From NCBI GenBank assembly GCA_902802375.1, contig CADCLS010000002.1:127210-191209 (forward strand): a stretch of DNA of 64,000 bases, given 5' to 3'. The notes under the pieces are model-generated. The model was not told where the DNA came from and ran no database searches. It was given only the letters and a program-made list of their open reading frames with translations. Source of the DNA: Oscillospiraceae bacterium. GTDB taxonomy: Bacteria; Bacillota; Clostridia; Oscillospirales; Acutalibacteraceae. The translations under genes were made by a program, and so were the position numbers. This document shows positions 9,084 through 18,347 of the stretch, piece by piece (within the stretch, counting starts at the first letter, position 1; each line of letters starts with the position of its first letter).

Positions 9084-10421
9084 ATGAGCAAAGTCAGTAT
9101 GGTAAGTCTCGGTTGTCCTAAAAATCAGGTAGACGCGGAGCAGATGCTCTATTTGTTAAAGTCTGCCGGATATGAGATAACTTCAGTTGAGGCTGAAGCC
9201 GATGCAATAATTATAAACACCTGCGGATTTATTGAATCCGCAAAGGCAGAGGCGATTGAAAACATACTCGAAGCGGCAAAGTATAAGACTGACGGCAAAT
9301 GCAAAGCACTTATAGTAACCGGCTGTCTTGCGGAAAGATACCGCGATGATGTAACGGAGGAAATACCTGAGGTTGATGTCTGTGTAGGTATCGGCGGCAA
9401 CGGGAAAATTGCCGAAATAGTAGAAGCTGCGCTTTCGGGCAAAAAGAGCAATACATACGGCGCAAAGTACGACCTTGATATGAATGTGCCAAGAATACTC
9501 GGCGGTCCTTTCTATACGGCATATATAAAAATTGCTGACGGTTGTGATAACTGCTGCACCTATTGTGCAATACCGAAAATTCGCGGCAGAATGCGAAGCC
9601 GCAAAATCGAGGATATAGTCGCTGAAGCTGAAAATCTCGCCAAAAGCGGCGTTAAAGAGCTTATAGTTGTAGCGCAGGATACTACTGCTTACGGCACCGA
9701 TATATACGGTAAACCGGCGCTTACCGATTTGCTCCGCCGGCTTGTAAAAATTGACGGTATACACTGGATACGCACTCTTTATACCTATCCCGAACGGATA
9801 ACGGATGAGTTTTTATATATGCTTCGCGACGAGGAAAAACTCCTTAAATACATAGATATACCTCTTCAGCACTGTAACGACCGCATACTTCACCGTATGA
9901 ACCGCAAAAGCGATAAAAAGAGTATTGAAAAACTTATAGATAAAATACGCTCTATAGTACCTGATATAACTATCCGCACAACGCTTATAGTTGGCTTCCC
10001 TGGTGAGAGCGAAGAGGAGTTTTGCGAGCTTCACGAGTTTGTAAAGAATATGCGTTTCGATAGACTCGGGTGCTTTACCTATTCTGCGGAAGAAGATACT
10101 CTCGCCGCGAGTTTTGATGACCAGATAGACGAGCAGATAAAACAGGATAGGCTTGAGCTTATTATGCAGTCGCAAAATGATATTTCCAAGTGTAATAACG
10201 AGGCAAAAGTCGACGGAGTGCAGGAAGTGCTTGTTGAAGGTTATGACGATTATATTAAATGCTATTTCGGCAGAAGCCGTTCTGACGCGCCCGAAATTGA
10301 CGGCAAAGTATTTTTTATCGCGCACAAGCCTCTTAAAATCGGAGATTTTGTAAAAGTTAAAATAAATGATGTTTTAGATTATGATTTGTTAGGAGAAGTA
10401 TTAGATGAATTTGCCGAATAA
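9084..10421 (+). CDS. rimO: Ribosomal protein S12 methylthiotransferase RimO
   Basis: The 445-residue protein has the UPF0004 N-terminal domain with VSLGCPKNQVDAE, and a radical SAM cluster motif C-x3-C-x2-C with cysteines at about residues 154, 158 and 161. A C-terminal TRAM domain follows. RimO adds a methylthio group to the conserved aspartate of ribosomal protein S12. The sequence CPKNQVD favours RimO over the related MiaB. The ATG directly abuts the recX stop, and the end overlaps pgsA by 17 bases. Confidence 0.95.
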   Translation: MSKVSMVSLGCPKNQVDAEQMLYLLKSAGYEITSVEAEADAIIINTCGFIESAKAEAIENILEAAKYKTDGKCKALIVTGCLAERYRDDVTEEIPEVDVCVGIGGNGKIAEIVEAALSGKKSNTYGAKYDLDMNVPRILGGPFYTAYIKIADGCDNCCTYCAIPKIRGRMRSRKIEDIVAEAENLAKSGVKELIVVAQDTTAYGTDIYGKPALTDLLRRLVKIDGIHWIRTLYTYPERITDEFLYMLRDEEKLLKYIDIPLQHCNDRILHRMNRKSDKKSIEKLIDKIRSIVPDITIRTTLIVGFPGESEEEFCELHEFVKNMRFDRLGCFTYSAEEDTLAASFDDQIDEQIKQDRLELIMQSQNDISKCNNEAKVDGVQEVLVEGYDDYIKCYFGRSRSDAPEIDGKVFFIAHKPLKIGDFVKVKINDVLDYDLLGEVLDEFAE

Positions 10422-11001
10422 GCTTACTGTATCAAGAATTATACTAACACCGCTTTTTATGGCGGTAATGCTGATAGATAAGATACCGTATAATTATACA
10501 GTTGCACTTATACTTTTTATTATTGCGTCGGTAACGGATTTTCTTGACGGAAAAATAGCGCGCGAAAGAAAAATAGTGACGGTTTTCGGAAAGTTTTTAG
10601 ACCCCGTCGCGGATAAAATGCTCACAACCGCCGCACTTCTCGGTTTTATGATAATTCTGCCTACTGCGGCGCTCAGAATACAGATGACGGTTATCGCATT
10701 TATTACACTTTTCAGAGAATTTGCAATAGCGTCTGTGAGGCTTATAGCTGTATCGTCTAAAGAAAAAAAGGTTATCCCTGCGAATATATGGGGAAAGCTT
10801 AAAACCGTCTCACAGATGGCGAGTATCATTTTAGGATTATTTGCATATTCTGTTATGGAATTCGTCACATTGGCAGAGCCGTTATTTACAGTAATTATTT
10901 ATGCGTTTACAGTACTCAGTTGGATAGCGGCGTTTTTCGGTGTAATGTCAGGTGCCGTTTATATTATGGAAAGCAAGGAGCTTATTGATTCTTCAAAATA
11001 G
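10405..11001 (+). CDS. pgsA: CDP-diacylglycerol-glycerol-3-phosphate 3-phosphatidyltransferase
   Basis: The 198-residue membrane protein has the CDP-alcohol phosphatidyltransferase signature D-G-x2-A-R-x8-G-x3-D-x3-D (from DFLDGKIARER to FGKFLDPVADK). Hydrophobic segments span most of the remainder. It makes phosphatidylglycerol-phosphate from CDP-diacylglycerol and glycerol-3-phosphate, the committed step to phosphatidylglycerol. It begins inside the end of rimO, and the stop overlaps the ribosome site of cysE. The rimO-pgsA order is common in Firmicutes. Confidence 0.95.
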   Translation: MNLPNKLTVSRIILTPLFMAVMLIDKIPYNYTVALILFIIASVTDFLDGKIARERKIVTVFGKFLDPVADKMLTTAALLGFMIILPTAALRIQMTVIAFITLFREFAIASVRLIAVSSKEKKVIPANIWGKLKTVSQMASIILGLFAYSVMEFVTLAEPLFTVIIYAFTVLSWIAAFFGVMSGAVYIMESKELIDSSK

Positions 11002-11013
11002 GAGTGTTTTGGT

Positions 11014-11640
11014 TTGTTTGAGCAGATAAAAGAGGATATTCGCGCGGCAATGGAACGGGACCCTGCGGCAACAAGTGCCTTTGAAGTGTTTTTTCTGTAC
11101 CCGGGCGTTAAGGCAATAAGGGCTTATCGCCGTGCACATAAAGCATATCTTAAAGGGCATAAGTTCTGTGCGCGTATGATTTCTCAGCGTGCCGCGAGAA
11201 AAACTGGCATTGAGATACATCCCGGCGCTAAAATCGGTAAGAGACTTGTTATCGACCACGGTCACGGCGTAGTTATAGGAGAGACCGCGGAAATCGGCGA
11301 CGATGTGCTGATATATCAGGGTGTGACATTGGGCGGTACCGGTAAGGATACCGGCAAACGGCATCCGACTATCGGCAACAATGTAATGATAAGTGCAGGC
11401 GCTAAGGTTTTAGGTCCACTTAAAGTCGGTGATAATTCCCGTATTGCGGCAGGAGCTGTAGTGCTTCACGAGGTGCCGCCTAACTGTACTGTTGTAGGCG
11501 TGCCGGCACGGGTTGTTAAGCAGGACGGTAAAAAGGTGGATTGCAAGTCGCTTGACCAGATAAACATACCGGACCCCATAGCTCAGGAAATATCACGCCT
11601 TGAAAAGCGAATAAATGCCCTTGAAGGAGAAAACAAATAA
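11014..11640 (+). CDS. cysE: Serine O-acetyltransferase
   Basis: The 208-residue protein starts at a TTG after GGAG. It has the short helical N-terminal domain of the Gram-positive type and a left-handed beta-helix of hexapeptide repeats, with signature segments [29 protein letters not shown] and [15 protein letters not shown]. It acetylates serine with acetyl-CoA as the first step of cysteine synthesis. The next gene, cysS, overlaps by one base, linking cysteine supply and charging. No T-box or other leader was seen upstream. Confidence 0.95.
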   Translation: MFEQIKEDIRAAMERDPAATSAFEVFFLYPGVKAIRAYRRAHKAYLKGHKFCARMISQRAARKTGIEIHPGAKIGKRLVIDHGHGVVIGETAEIGDDVLIYQGVTLGGTGKDTGKRHPTIGNNVMISAGAKVLGPLKVGDNSRIAAGAVVLHEVPPNCTVVGVPARVVKQDGKKVDCKSLDQINIPDPIAQEISRLEKRINALEGENK

Positions 11641-13019
11641 TGAGGATTTTTAATACACTTACGCGTCAAAAGCAAGAGCTTGTTCCGATAAAGGAAAATG
11701 AAATAAATATTTATGCCTGCGGTCCTACCGTGTATAATTATATACATATTGGCAACGCCCGTCCGCTTTGCGTTTTCGATGTTTTCCGCCGTTTCCTTGA
11801 GTGGCGCGGATACAAGGTGAATTTCGTTCAGAATTTCACCGATATTGACGATAAGCTTATAAATAAGGCAAATGAGGAGGGTATTACCGTACCTGAGGTC
11901 GCCGAAAGATATATAAAGGAATTCTGGACCGATGCAAAGGGACTTAATGTAAGACCTGCCACCGTTCATCCCAGGGCAACTGAAAATATTGATGAGATAA
12001 TTCGTCTTATTTCTACGCTTATCGAAAAAGGATATGCATACACTGCCGGAGGGGATGTATACTACCGCGCCAGGAAATTCGAGGGCTATGGCAAGCTTTC
12101 ACATCAGCCGCTTGAGGACCTTGAGGCAGGCGCTCGTATCAGTACCGGAGATATAAAGGAAGACCCTATGGATTTTTGTCTCTGGAAGGGTGCTAAAGAG
12201 GGAGAGCCGTATTGGGAGTCACCGTTTGGAAAGGGCAGACCCGGTTGGCATATTGAGTGCTCTGCAATGGCAGGTAAGTATCTCGGCAAAACCATTGATA
12301 TCCATTGCGGCGGCTTTGACCTCATTTTCCCCCACCACGAAAACGAAATTGCTCAATCTGAAGCGGCAAACGGATGTGAGTTTTCTCATTATTGGATGCA
12401 TAACGGCTTTATAAATGTAGATAACCGAAAAATGTCAAAGTCGCTCGGTAATTTCTTTACAGTGCGCGATGTTGCAAATAAGTACGGTTATGAACCGATA
12501 AGATACCTTATGATTTCCTCGCAGTACAGAGGACCTATCAATTATTCGATAGATATAATAGAGCAGAGCAAAAACGCACTTGAAAGGCTTTATAATTGTC
12601 GCGATAATATTGATTTTGCATTAGGTAACGCTAAAGACGGTGAGGAAAAAGCCGAATTTTGCGAGAAAAGAAAACAAGAATTTATTAATGCCATGGAAGA
12701 TGACCTTAATACTGCAGATGCTATTGCGGCGCTTTTCGGTCTTGTGAAGGATATAAATACCGAAATAGCCGGCGGTGCTTCAAAACAAACGCTTGAAAGA
12801 TGCGCAAAAGCATTTGATGAACTTGCAGGTGTTTTAGGTCTTGTTTATAACCGTAAAACCGAAGCTCTTGACAGCGAAATAGAGGAAATGATATTAAGGC
12901 GCACCGAGGCGCGCAAAAATCGCGATTTCAAAACTGCTGACGAAATTCGCGACAAATTAAAAGATATGGGAATAATACTTGAAGATACCAAAGACGGTGT
13001 TAAATGGACAAGGCAGTAA
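11640..13019 (+). CDS. cysS: Cysteinyl-tRNA synthetase
   Basis: The 459-residue class I synthetase carries the HIGH-type motif YIHIGNARP near residue 38 and the KMSKS motif (NRKMSKSLGN). Zinc ligands expected for the family are visible (ACGPTV near the N-terminus, the GWHIECSAM block, and HHENEIAQSE). It charges tRNA-Cys. The start overlaps the cysE stop as TAATG, and the end overlaps the next methyltransferase gene by 16 bases. The cysE-cysS pairing is common in Firmicutes. Confidence 0.97.
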   Translation: MRIFNTLTRQKQELVPIKENEINIYACGPTVYNYIHIGNARPLCVFDVFRRFLEWRGYKVNFVQNFTDIDDKLINKANEEGITVPEVAERYIKEFWTDAKGLNVRPATVHPRATENIDEIIRLISTLIEKGYAYTAGGDVYYRARKFEGYGKLSHQPLEDLEAGARISTGDIKEDPMDFCLWKGAKEGEPYWESPFGKGRPGWHIECSAMAGKYLGKTIDIHCGGFDLIFPHHENEIAQSEAANGCEFSHYWMHNGFINVDNRKMSKSLGNFFTVRDVANKYGYEPIRYLMISSQYRGPINYSIDIIEQSKNALERLYNCRDNIDFALGNAKDGEEKAEFCEKRKQEFINAMEDDLNTADAIAALFGLVKDINTEIAGGASKQTLERCAKAFDELAGVLGLVYNRKTEALDSEIEEMILRRTEARKNRDFKTADEIRDKLKDMGIILEDTKDGVKWTRQ

Positions 13020-13735
13020 AAAGGGAACCAATCGGAGCTGACCGTTATATTTTTGTGTCTAAAAACCACGGTTTCGGAACGGATGCGGTACTGCTTGCGG
13101 ATTTTGCGAAGGCTAAAAAAAGTGACATAATGGCAGACCTTGGCACCGGTTGCGGTATTATACCGTTTTTAATGCTTCGTGACGGCAATCTTAAATCGGC
13201 AGTAGGTGTGGATATAGCGCGAGAGGCAACAGAGCTTGCAGAGAAAACTGCAAACGCGGAAAAGTTCGGCAATTTTTGTGCTGTAAATTCGGATATTTGC
13301 GACCTGAAAGGGAAAATTTCCTTCGGCGATAAAACGCTTGTCACATGTAATCCGCCATATAAGGCGGCAGGCGCAGGAATTAAAGCTAAAAGCGGCGCAA
13401 GACTTACCGCGCGCCAGGAGACCGCCTGCACACTTGAGGATATAGTATCTGTATCAAGCAAGCTTTTAACATCGGGCGGCAGGCTTTGTATGTGCCAGCG
13501 CCCGGAGAGACTCGGCGAACTTATAACGCTTATGAGCAAGTATAAAACCGAGCCTAAAAGACTTCGCCTTGTTGCAAAATGTGTGGGTGAGGCACCGTGG
13601 CTGATACTTTTAGAGGGGCGCAGAGACGGCAAGCCTGGTCTTAAAATAGAGCCTACGCTTTATCTTTACGAAAACGGCGGGCTGTCAGATGAAATGAAGA
13701 GGATATACGGTCCTTATAAGGAGGCGTATCTTTAA
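13004..13735 (+). CDS. SAM-dependent methyltransferase, TrmN6/YabB-like (tRNA1(Val) A37 type)
   Basis: The 243-residue protein has SAM motif I (MADLGTGCGIIPFLML) and the amino-methyltransferase motif NPPYKAAG, characteristic of N6-adenine methyltransferases. This layout fits the TrmN6 (E. coli YfiC)/B. subtilis YabB family. In Bacillus yabB is near rsmI (yabC), and here rsmI follows directly. A tRNA substrate is inferred from the family. The start is inside the 3' end of cysS. Confidence 0.85.
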   Translation: MDKAVKREPIGADRYIFVSKNHGFGTDAVLLADFAKAKKSDIMADLGTGCGIIPFLMLRDGNLKSAVGVDIAREATELAEKTANAEKFGNFCAVNSDICDLKGKISFGDKTLVTCNPPYKAAGAGIKAKSGARLTARQETACTLEDIVSVSSKLLTSGGRLCMCQRPERLGELITLMSKYKTEPKRLRLVAKCVGEAPWLILLEGRRDGKPGLKIEPTLYLYENGGLSDEMKRIYGPYKEAYL

Positions 13736-14566
13736 TTGGCAGGAAAAATATTTGTTGTAGGTACGCCGATAGGAAATCTTGAAGATTTCTCACCGCGTGC
13801 GCAAAGAATATTAGAGCAAGTGGATTTTATAGCGGCAGAGGATACACGGGTTACAAGCAAGCTGTTAAACCATTTTGGCATAAAAAAAGAAACCGTTTCT
13901 TATTACGAACACAACAAGGCGCAAAAGGGCGAGTACCTTATCCGCCGTGTGCTTGAAGGCGAAGATTTAGCTATAGTAAGCGATGCCGGTATGCCGGCGA
14001 TATCCGACCCGGGTGAGGATTTAGTAAGGGAAGCTCATAAATTCGGCATTAAGGTTGAATCAGTGCCCGGGCCCAGTGCGCTTATCACGGCACTGAGCAT
14101 TTCGGGTTTCCCGTCAGGTAGGTTTTGCTTTGAGGGTTTTCTCTCTGTGAACAGAATAAGTCGTATTAACCACCTTGAATGTATAAAGAATGAAACGCGG
14201 ACTCTTATATTTTACGAGGCTCCGCACAAGCTTCTCAAAACGCTCAATGATATGCGTGAGTATCTTGGGGAACGCGATATATGCATTATAAAAGAGCTCA
14301 CCAAAATTCATGAAACGGTGTTTCATTTTAATTTCACCGAAGCGATAGATTATTTTACAGATAATCCGCCTCGCGGAGAATATGTTTTGATAATAAGGGG
14401 TGCCGAGTTCCGAGCAGAATTACCTGAGTTTGATTTAAGCTCGGCGGCAGAAATTGCAAGAAAATTAGCTAAAGAGGGTATGTCTGCATCGGCGGCGGCA
14501 AAGGAAGCCGCGAGTATAAGCGGACTAAAAAAGGGCGATATATACAAGGCGCTTATAGAGAATTAA
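13736..14566 (+). CDS. rsmI: 16S rRNA (cytidine-1402 2'-O)-methyltransferase
   Basis: The 276-residue protein starts at a TTG directly abutting the upstream stop. It has the tetrapyrrole-methylase fold typical of RsmI: N-terminal VVGTPIGNLED, then AAEDTR and the SDAGMPAISDPG loop. RsmI methylates the ribose of C1402 in the decoding centre of 16S rRNA. It follows the YabB-like gene as in other Firmicutes. The C-terminal helical region is rich in Ala, Ser and Lys. Confidence 0.95.
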   Translation: MAGKIFVVGTPIGNLEDFSPRAQRILEQVDFIAAEDTRVTSKLLNHFGIKKETVSYYEHNKAQKGEYLIRRVLEGEDLAIVSDAGMPAISDPGEDLVREAHKFGIKVESVPGPSALITALSISGFPSGRFCFEGFLSVNRISRINHLECIKNETRTLIFYEAPHKLLKTLNDMREYLGERDICIIKELTKIHETVFHFNFTEAIDYFTDNPPRGEYVLIIRGAEFRAELPEFDLSSAAEIARKLAKEGMSASAAAKEAASISGLKKGDIYKALIEN

Positions 14567-14574
14567 CATAAAGT

Positions 14575-15807
14575 ATGGGAAGTAAGAATATGGGCAAAAG
14601 CAATAAACTTAATTTTGACTTTGATGAGTTTGACAGATATGAGGATATTTCATCTCATAGCGGCAAAACAAAATACGAAAGCGAAATAAGTATTTCACAA
14701 ATAGGCTCAAAGCACGAGAAAAAGAAGAACAGTAAGCGTTCCGCAAAAAGGCGTTCAAGCGGGAAAAAGAAGGCTTTGATAACTATTATAAGCATTATTC
14801 TTGTGTTAGGTCTTTTGGTCGGATGGTTCTTTTATTACTGGCGGTATAACTATAACCCGATAACCGAAGAACCGGAGGAACTCGGATTTGAAAAGATAAT
14901 CGATAAAGAGGTTTATAATATTGCTCTTTTCGGTATAGATACAAGAAATTTGAATTCTTTTACAGGCAATTCCGACAGTATAATGATACTTAGCCTTAAT
15001 ACAAAGCTTAAAACCGTAAAAATCGTGTCAATACTCAGGGATACTATTGTGCCTATTACCAATAACGGCAGAACTGTATACGGAAAAATCAATTCTGCTT
15101 ATGCAAAAAGTCCGGAAATTGCGATAAAAACTCTTAATGAAGCATTTGGACTTGATATTTCAGAATACGCCACAGTTAATTTTTACGGTATGTCAGAAAT
15201 CATAGATGCGGTAGGAGGAATTGACGCTACCGTTACTGAAGATGAGTTAAAATATCACGGCAGGCAACATCCTAATCTTAACGGTTGTATGGATGAGATT
15301 TGCTCTCAATTAAAGCTTGACCCCGCCAAATACTATATAACCACGCCCGGTCTTCACCATATGAACGGTGTCCAGGCGGTGGCATATTCGCGTATTCGCA
15401 GCAGTAGAAATGTTTGGGGAACGAATAACGATTACGGCAGAACAGACCGCCAGCGTTATGTTATGGAACAGCTCTTCAGCAAGGCGATAAACCTTGAAAA
15501 AAGTAAATATACAAAGCTTGCGAAGGCTATGATACCTTGTACTGAAACCTCGCTTTCATATACCGAGATAATGGGGCTTGCATTTAATATTCTTCTTAAC
15601 AGTCCGACATTCGACCAGGCTCGAATTCCGCAGGATGATTGGGGAATGCCTTTTAAGTGGAACGGTTACGGCTCAGTAGTTTATTATGACCTTGATTATG
15701 CTTCAAGAGCTATCCATTCGCTTTTTTATGATAATAAAACAATAGAGCAGTTTGTAGAGGAAAATCCGGTTGAGAAAAACGACTGGTTTGCCACAAGAAA
15801 ACGATAA
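14575..15807 (+). CDS. LytR-CpsA-Psr (LCP) family cell-wall glycopolymer ligase
   Basis: The product of about 410 residues has a charged cytoplasmic N-terminus rich in Lys and Arg, one membrane helix at about residues 62-85, and an extracytoplasmic LCP domain. Recognisable blocks are NIALFGIDTR, SDSIMILSLN, SILRDTIVPI, VDAVGGI-like (IIDAVGGID) and AYSRIRSS. LCP enzymes transfer lipid-linked glycopolymers to peptidoglycan. The start may instead be the ATG at 14590, which has GGGAAG 7 bases ahead. It is a plausible ligase for glycan made by the 34-51 kb cassette (inference). Confidence 0.9.
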   Translation: MGSKNMGKSNKLNFDFDEFDRYEDISSHSGKTKYESEISISQIGSKHEKKKNSKRSAKRRSSGKKKALITIISIILVLGLLVGWFFYYWRYNYNPITEEPEELGFEKIIDKEVYNIALFGIDTRNLNSFTGNSDSIMILSLNTKLKTVKIVSILRDTIVPITNNGRTVYGKINSAYAKSPEIAIKTLNEAFGLDISEYATVNFYGMSEIIDAVGGIDATVTEDELKYHGRQHPNLNGCMDEICSQLKLDPAKYYITTPGLHHMNGVQAVAYSRIRSSRNVWGTNNDYGRTDRQRYVMEQLFSKAINLEKSKYTKLAKAMIPCTETSLSYTEIMGLAFNILLNSPTFDQARIPQDDWGMPFKWNGYGSVVYYDLDYASRAIHSLFYDNKTIEQFVEENPVEKNDWFATRKR

Positions 15808-15828
15808 TTTCCGGGGAAGTGATTTGGA

Positions 15829-16017
15829 TTGAGTCAGAGCAATATGTGTGACTGTGAAAATTGCTCGCATTATGTGTTAGATGTCGAAGCTGATGAGTAT
15901 TTTTGCTCAGCACAGCTTGATGAGGACGATGTTGCGCGGCTTGTAAGCTTCAAATTATATAAATGTCCGTATTTTGATTTTTACGACGAATATAAAATAG
16001 TCCGCAAACAAAATTAG
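15829..16017 (+). CDS. Small Cys-rich acidic protein (DUF6472-like)
   Basis: A TTG start after GGGGAAG gives 62 residues. Four cysteines are arranged as C-x-C-x2-C near the N-terminus (MCDCENC), one in YFCSAQ and one in YKCPYF, suggesting a small metal-binding fold. Many Asp and Glu residues are present. The pattern of an N-terminal CxxC, an acidic LDEDD segment and a terminal CPYF...EYKIVRKQN resembles short clostridial proteins classed as DUF6472; I recall this and could not check it. Function is unknown. It sits between the LCP gene and the acyltransferase, 11 bases ahead of the latter. Confidence 0.7.
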   Translation: MSQSNMCDCENCSHYVLDVEADEYFCSAQLDEDDVARLVSFKLYKCPYFDFYDEYKIVRKQN

Positions 16018-16028
16018 GAGGCATTAAA

Positions 16029-16868
16029 ATGCTTTATGTATATCTTGTCGCCGCGGCGGCAGCAGTACCTCTTCTTAATAATTTCTTTCCGATTTTAAGA
16101 CAAAGCTATTCCGTATGGCTGGTGCCTTTGATGTTTTTAGGAATATTCATAGGGCTTGTAATTATTCATCTTTTAATATTTGTGATTTGCGGATATGCAG
16201 TAAATCTTAAAAGGCCGCAAAATGGTGTTTCGCGTTTTTACAGAGGACTGGTAAAAATCACTTTGCCGATGCTATTCACCCTTGTTCGCGTTAAGGTGGA
16301 AAGCACAGGCACTGAAAAGGTTCAGGGCGTTTTTCCCGCAATGCTTGTTTGTAATCATCTTAATAATATCGACCCTGCTGTTATACTCAAAGAGCTGCCT
16401 GATTTAACGCTCGGATTTGTCGGTAAAAAAGAAATTTATACAGATATGCCGTTTGTCGCGCGGTATATGCATAAGCTTAACTGTCTGCCGATAGACCGTG
16501 AGAATAACCGCGAAGCGGCAAGAACCATAATAGAGGCAATACGCCTTATAAAAAGTGAGACCGTCAGTATCGGTATTTTTCCCGAAGGCTATATAAGTAA
16601 AAGCGGTGAGCTTCAACCTTTCAGAAACGGTGCTTTCAAAATTGCAACAAAGTCGGGTTGCCCGATAGTTGTTTGCACTTTGCTCGGAACAAAAGAGGCG
16701 GTCAAAAATCTTTTTCGCAAAAAAAGCACTATTTATTTTGATGTCTTGGAGGTAATACCGGCAGAAGAGGTATCAAATATGAGTACCGCTGAGCTTTCGG
16801 AGAGAATATATGCGCAAATGGCGGAAAATATAAGTAAGCGTGGGGAACTGATATGTTCAAAGAAATAA
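16029..16868 (+). CDS. 1-acyl-sn-glycerol-3-phosphate acyltransferase (PlsC-type)
   Basis: The ATG at 16029 follows AGGAGG. The 279-residue protein has two N-terminal membrane helices (about residues 1-60) and a PlsC acyltransferase domain. The catalytic H-x4-D motif is NHLNNIDP and the substrate-binding motif is FPEGYIS. It probably acylates lysophosphatidic acid at the membrane during phospholipid synthesis, in keeping with pgsA upstream in the same run. The stop lies inside the next gene (16-base overlap). Confidence 0.88.
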   Translation: MLYVYLVAAAAAVPLLNNFFPILRQSYSVWLVPLMFLGIFIGLVIIHLLIFVICGYAVNLKRPQNGVSRFYRGLVKITLPMLFTLVRVKVESTGTEKVQGVFPAMLVCNHLNNIDPAVILKELPDLTLGFVGKKEIYTDMPFVARYMHKLNCLPIDRENNREAARTIIEAIRLIKSETVSIGIFPEGYISKSGELQPFRNGAFKIATKSGCPIVVCTLLGTKEAVKNLFRKKSTIYFDVLEVIPAEEVSNMSTAELSERIYAQMAENISKRGELICSKK

Positions 16869-17350
16869 AGGCAACAGATATTAAAGAAAATATTATAGAT
16901 ATGATAAGCCGTGAGTGGATGCTAATTACTGCAGGTGACCGAAAGGGTTATAATATGATGACGGCGTCTTGGGGCTTTATGGGTGAAATGTGGGGTAAGC
17001 ACAGCGTATCGGTTATGGTACGCCCACAAAGATATACTATGAAGTTTATAGAGGAAAACGGATATTTCACTCTGAGCTTTTACGGCGATAATAAAAAGAT
17101 ACATAAGGTTTGCGGAGGTATGTCCGGCAGGGATGTGGATAAAACTAAACTTACGGGGCTGACTCCGGTATTCTGCGAAAAAGCGCCATACTTCTGCGAG
17201 GCGAGGCTTGTGATAGTCTGCAAAAAGCAGTATGTCGGTAGGCTTGAAGCCGACTGCTTTACCGATAAAGAACCGCTGAGCAAATGGTATAAAGATGATT
17301 TACACTATAACATTATAGGCAGCATTGAGAAAGTTTTGGTGAAAAAATGA
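16853..17350 (+). CDS. Flavin reductase-like FMN-binding protein
   Basis: The 165-residue protein resembles the flavin reductase/FMN-binding split-barrel family, with the N-terminal NMMTASWGFMG segment and later blocks TMKFIEENGYFTLSF and CGGMSGRDVDKTK. Clostridial members of this group are annotated as flavin reductases, but physiological partners are rarely known. The start overlaps the acyltransferase by 16 bases and the stop overlaps the MscS start (ATGA), so it is coupled on both sides. The exact reaction is uncertain. Confidence 0.8.
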   Translation: MFKEIKATDIKENIIDMISREWMLITAGDRKGYNMMTASWGFMGEMWGKHSVSVMVRPQRYTMKFIEENGYFTLSFYGDNKKIHKVCGGMSGRDVDKTKLTGLTPVFCEKAPYFCEARLVIVCKKQYVGRLEADCFTDKEPLSKWYKDDLHYNIIGSIEKVLVKK

Positions 17351-18150
17351 CATTTACCGAAGTTTTGGATATAGTTAAAAAGGTCGTTTCAAACAGTATT
17401 ATAAAATCGGCAATTGTGATTTTGATTTCATTTGCCGCTTATAAGCTTTTGTCAGCTTTTCTTAATGCGCGTGGAAAGAAGCTTAAAAAGCTTGACCGTA
17501 AAAAAGGCCAAACTTATATTCACCTTATAAACAGTACAGTTAAATATGCAGTGTTGATAATAGCATTTTTTTCTTTGCTGTCTGTTAATAATGTAAACAT
17601 TTCTTCGATGCTTGCAGGTCTCGGTATAGCTGGCATTATCTTAGGCGTCGCCGTTCAGGATGCACTTAAAGATGTTATCCGCGGATTTGATATTGTATCG
17701 GACGATTATTTCAAGGTCGGTGACTTAATAAGCATAAACGGTAAAGAGGGAATAGTTACTCTTATCGGTATTAAAACTACAAAGATAAAGGAAATCAAGA
17801 CCGATAATATAATCTCGATACCAAACCGGGAAATTGCCTCCGCGGCCCTTGTGTCAAACATCGTTTATATTGAAGTGCCTATGCCATATGAAACACCGCT
17901 TGAAAGAGCAGAAAGCGTTGTTTTACAGATTTGTCGCACTGCCGAGAAAAACAGTAACATAAAAGAGTGCAAATATATGAGTGTAAATAAGCTCGATGAT
18001 TCCGCGATAAAATATATGATTAAGCTGAATTTGGCGGATAATCGTAAAAAGCTTCAAACAACCAGAGATGCGCATCGTGTAATACTTGATACAATGGCTC
18101 AAAGCGGTATCAGCGTACCGTACAATCAAATTGATGTGCATACTAAATAA
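17347..18150 (+). CDS. Small-conductance mechanosensitive channel, MscS family
   Basis: The 267-residue membrane protein has hydrophobic segments near residues 15-35 and 60-80 and a pore-lining TM3 with the Gly/Ala-rich pattern AGLGIAGIILGVAVQDALKD. The cytoplasmic vestibule beta domain follows (DYFKVGDLISING, GIKTTKIK, SIPNREI). It would open under membrane tension to release solutes on osmotic downshift. It is the last gene of the long run and is followed by a strong terminator. Confidence 0.92.
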   Translation: MTFTEVLDIVKKVVSNSIIKSAIVILISFAAYKLLSAFLNARGKKLKKLDRKKGQTYIHLINSTVKYAVLIIAFFSLLSVNNVNISSMLAGLGIAGIILGVAVQDALKDVIRGFDIVSDDYFKVGDLISINGKEGIVTLIGIKTTKIKEIKTDNIISIPNREIASAALVSNIVYIEVPMPYETPLERAESVVLQICRTAEKNSNIKECKYMSVNKLDDSAIKYMIKLNLADNRKKLQTTRDAHRVILDTMAQSGISVPYNQIDVHTK

Positions 18151-18160
18151 AAATGAAAGA

Positions 18161-18193
18161 ACAAAAACACAGGTGCGCCTGTGTTTTTGTTTA
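18161..18193 (+). terminator. Rho-independent terminator after the MscS gene
   Basis: A perfect 13-base-pair stem (ACAAAAACACAGG with its complement) encloses the loop TGCG at 18161-18190 and is followed by T-rich sequence. It lies 11 bases after the MscS stop and closes the 1.9-18.2 kb gene run. Confidence 0.85.
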
Positions 18194-18264
18194 CTATACA
18201 CTGAAACAGTTTTGCCCTTACCAAGTAAGTCAACTTCACAAAACAATATTACTAAAGTATCGTC

Positions 18265-18293
18265 TTGACTAAGAAAATATGTTGTGATATACT
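18265..18293 (+). promoter_or_regulatory. Sigma-A-type promoter for the Ig-like/BY-kinase unit
   Basis: TTGACT at 18265-18270 and TATACT at 18288-18293 are separated by 17 bases. Transcription would begin near 18300, about 48 bases before the ATG at 18348. Confidence 0.75.
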
Positions 18294-18347
18294 TATTATG
18301 CGTAATTTGGTTTAGTATGCACAAATTACACATAGGAGGAAATTGTA

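Noticed and set aside
9183-9764. 193-codon minus-strand ORF inside rimO
   Set aside because: It is antisense to a clear, full-length rimO with intact motifs and has no ribosome site; it is a codon-bias shadow.
13045-13632. 195-codon minus-strand ORF
   Set aside because: It is antisense to the methyltransferase gene with SAM and NPPY motifs, and its composition is Ser/Pro-rich and non-protein-like.
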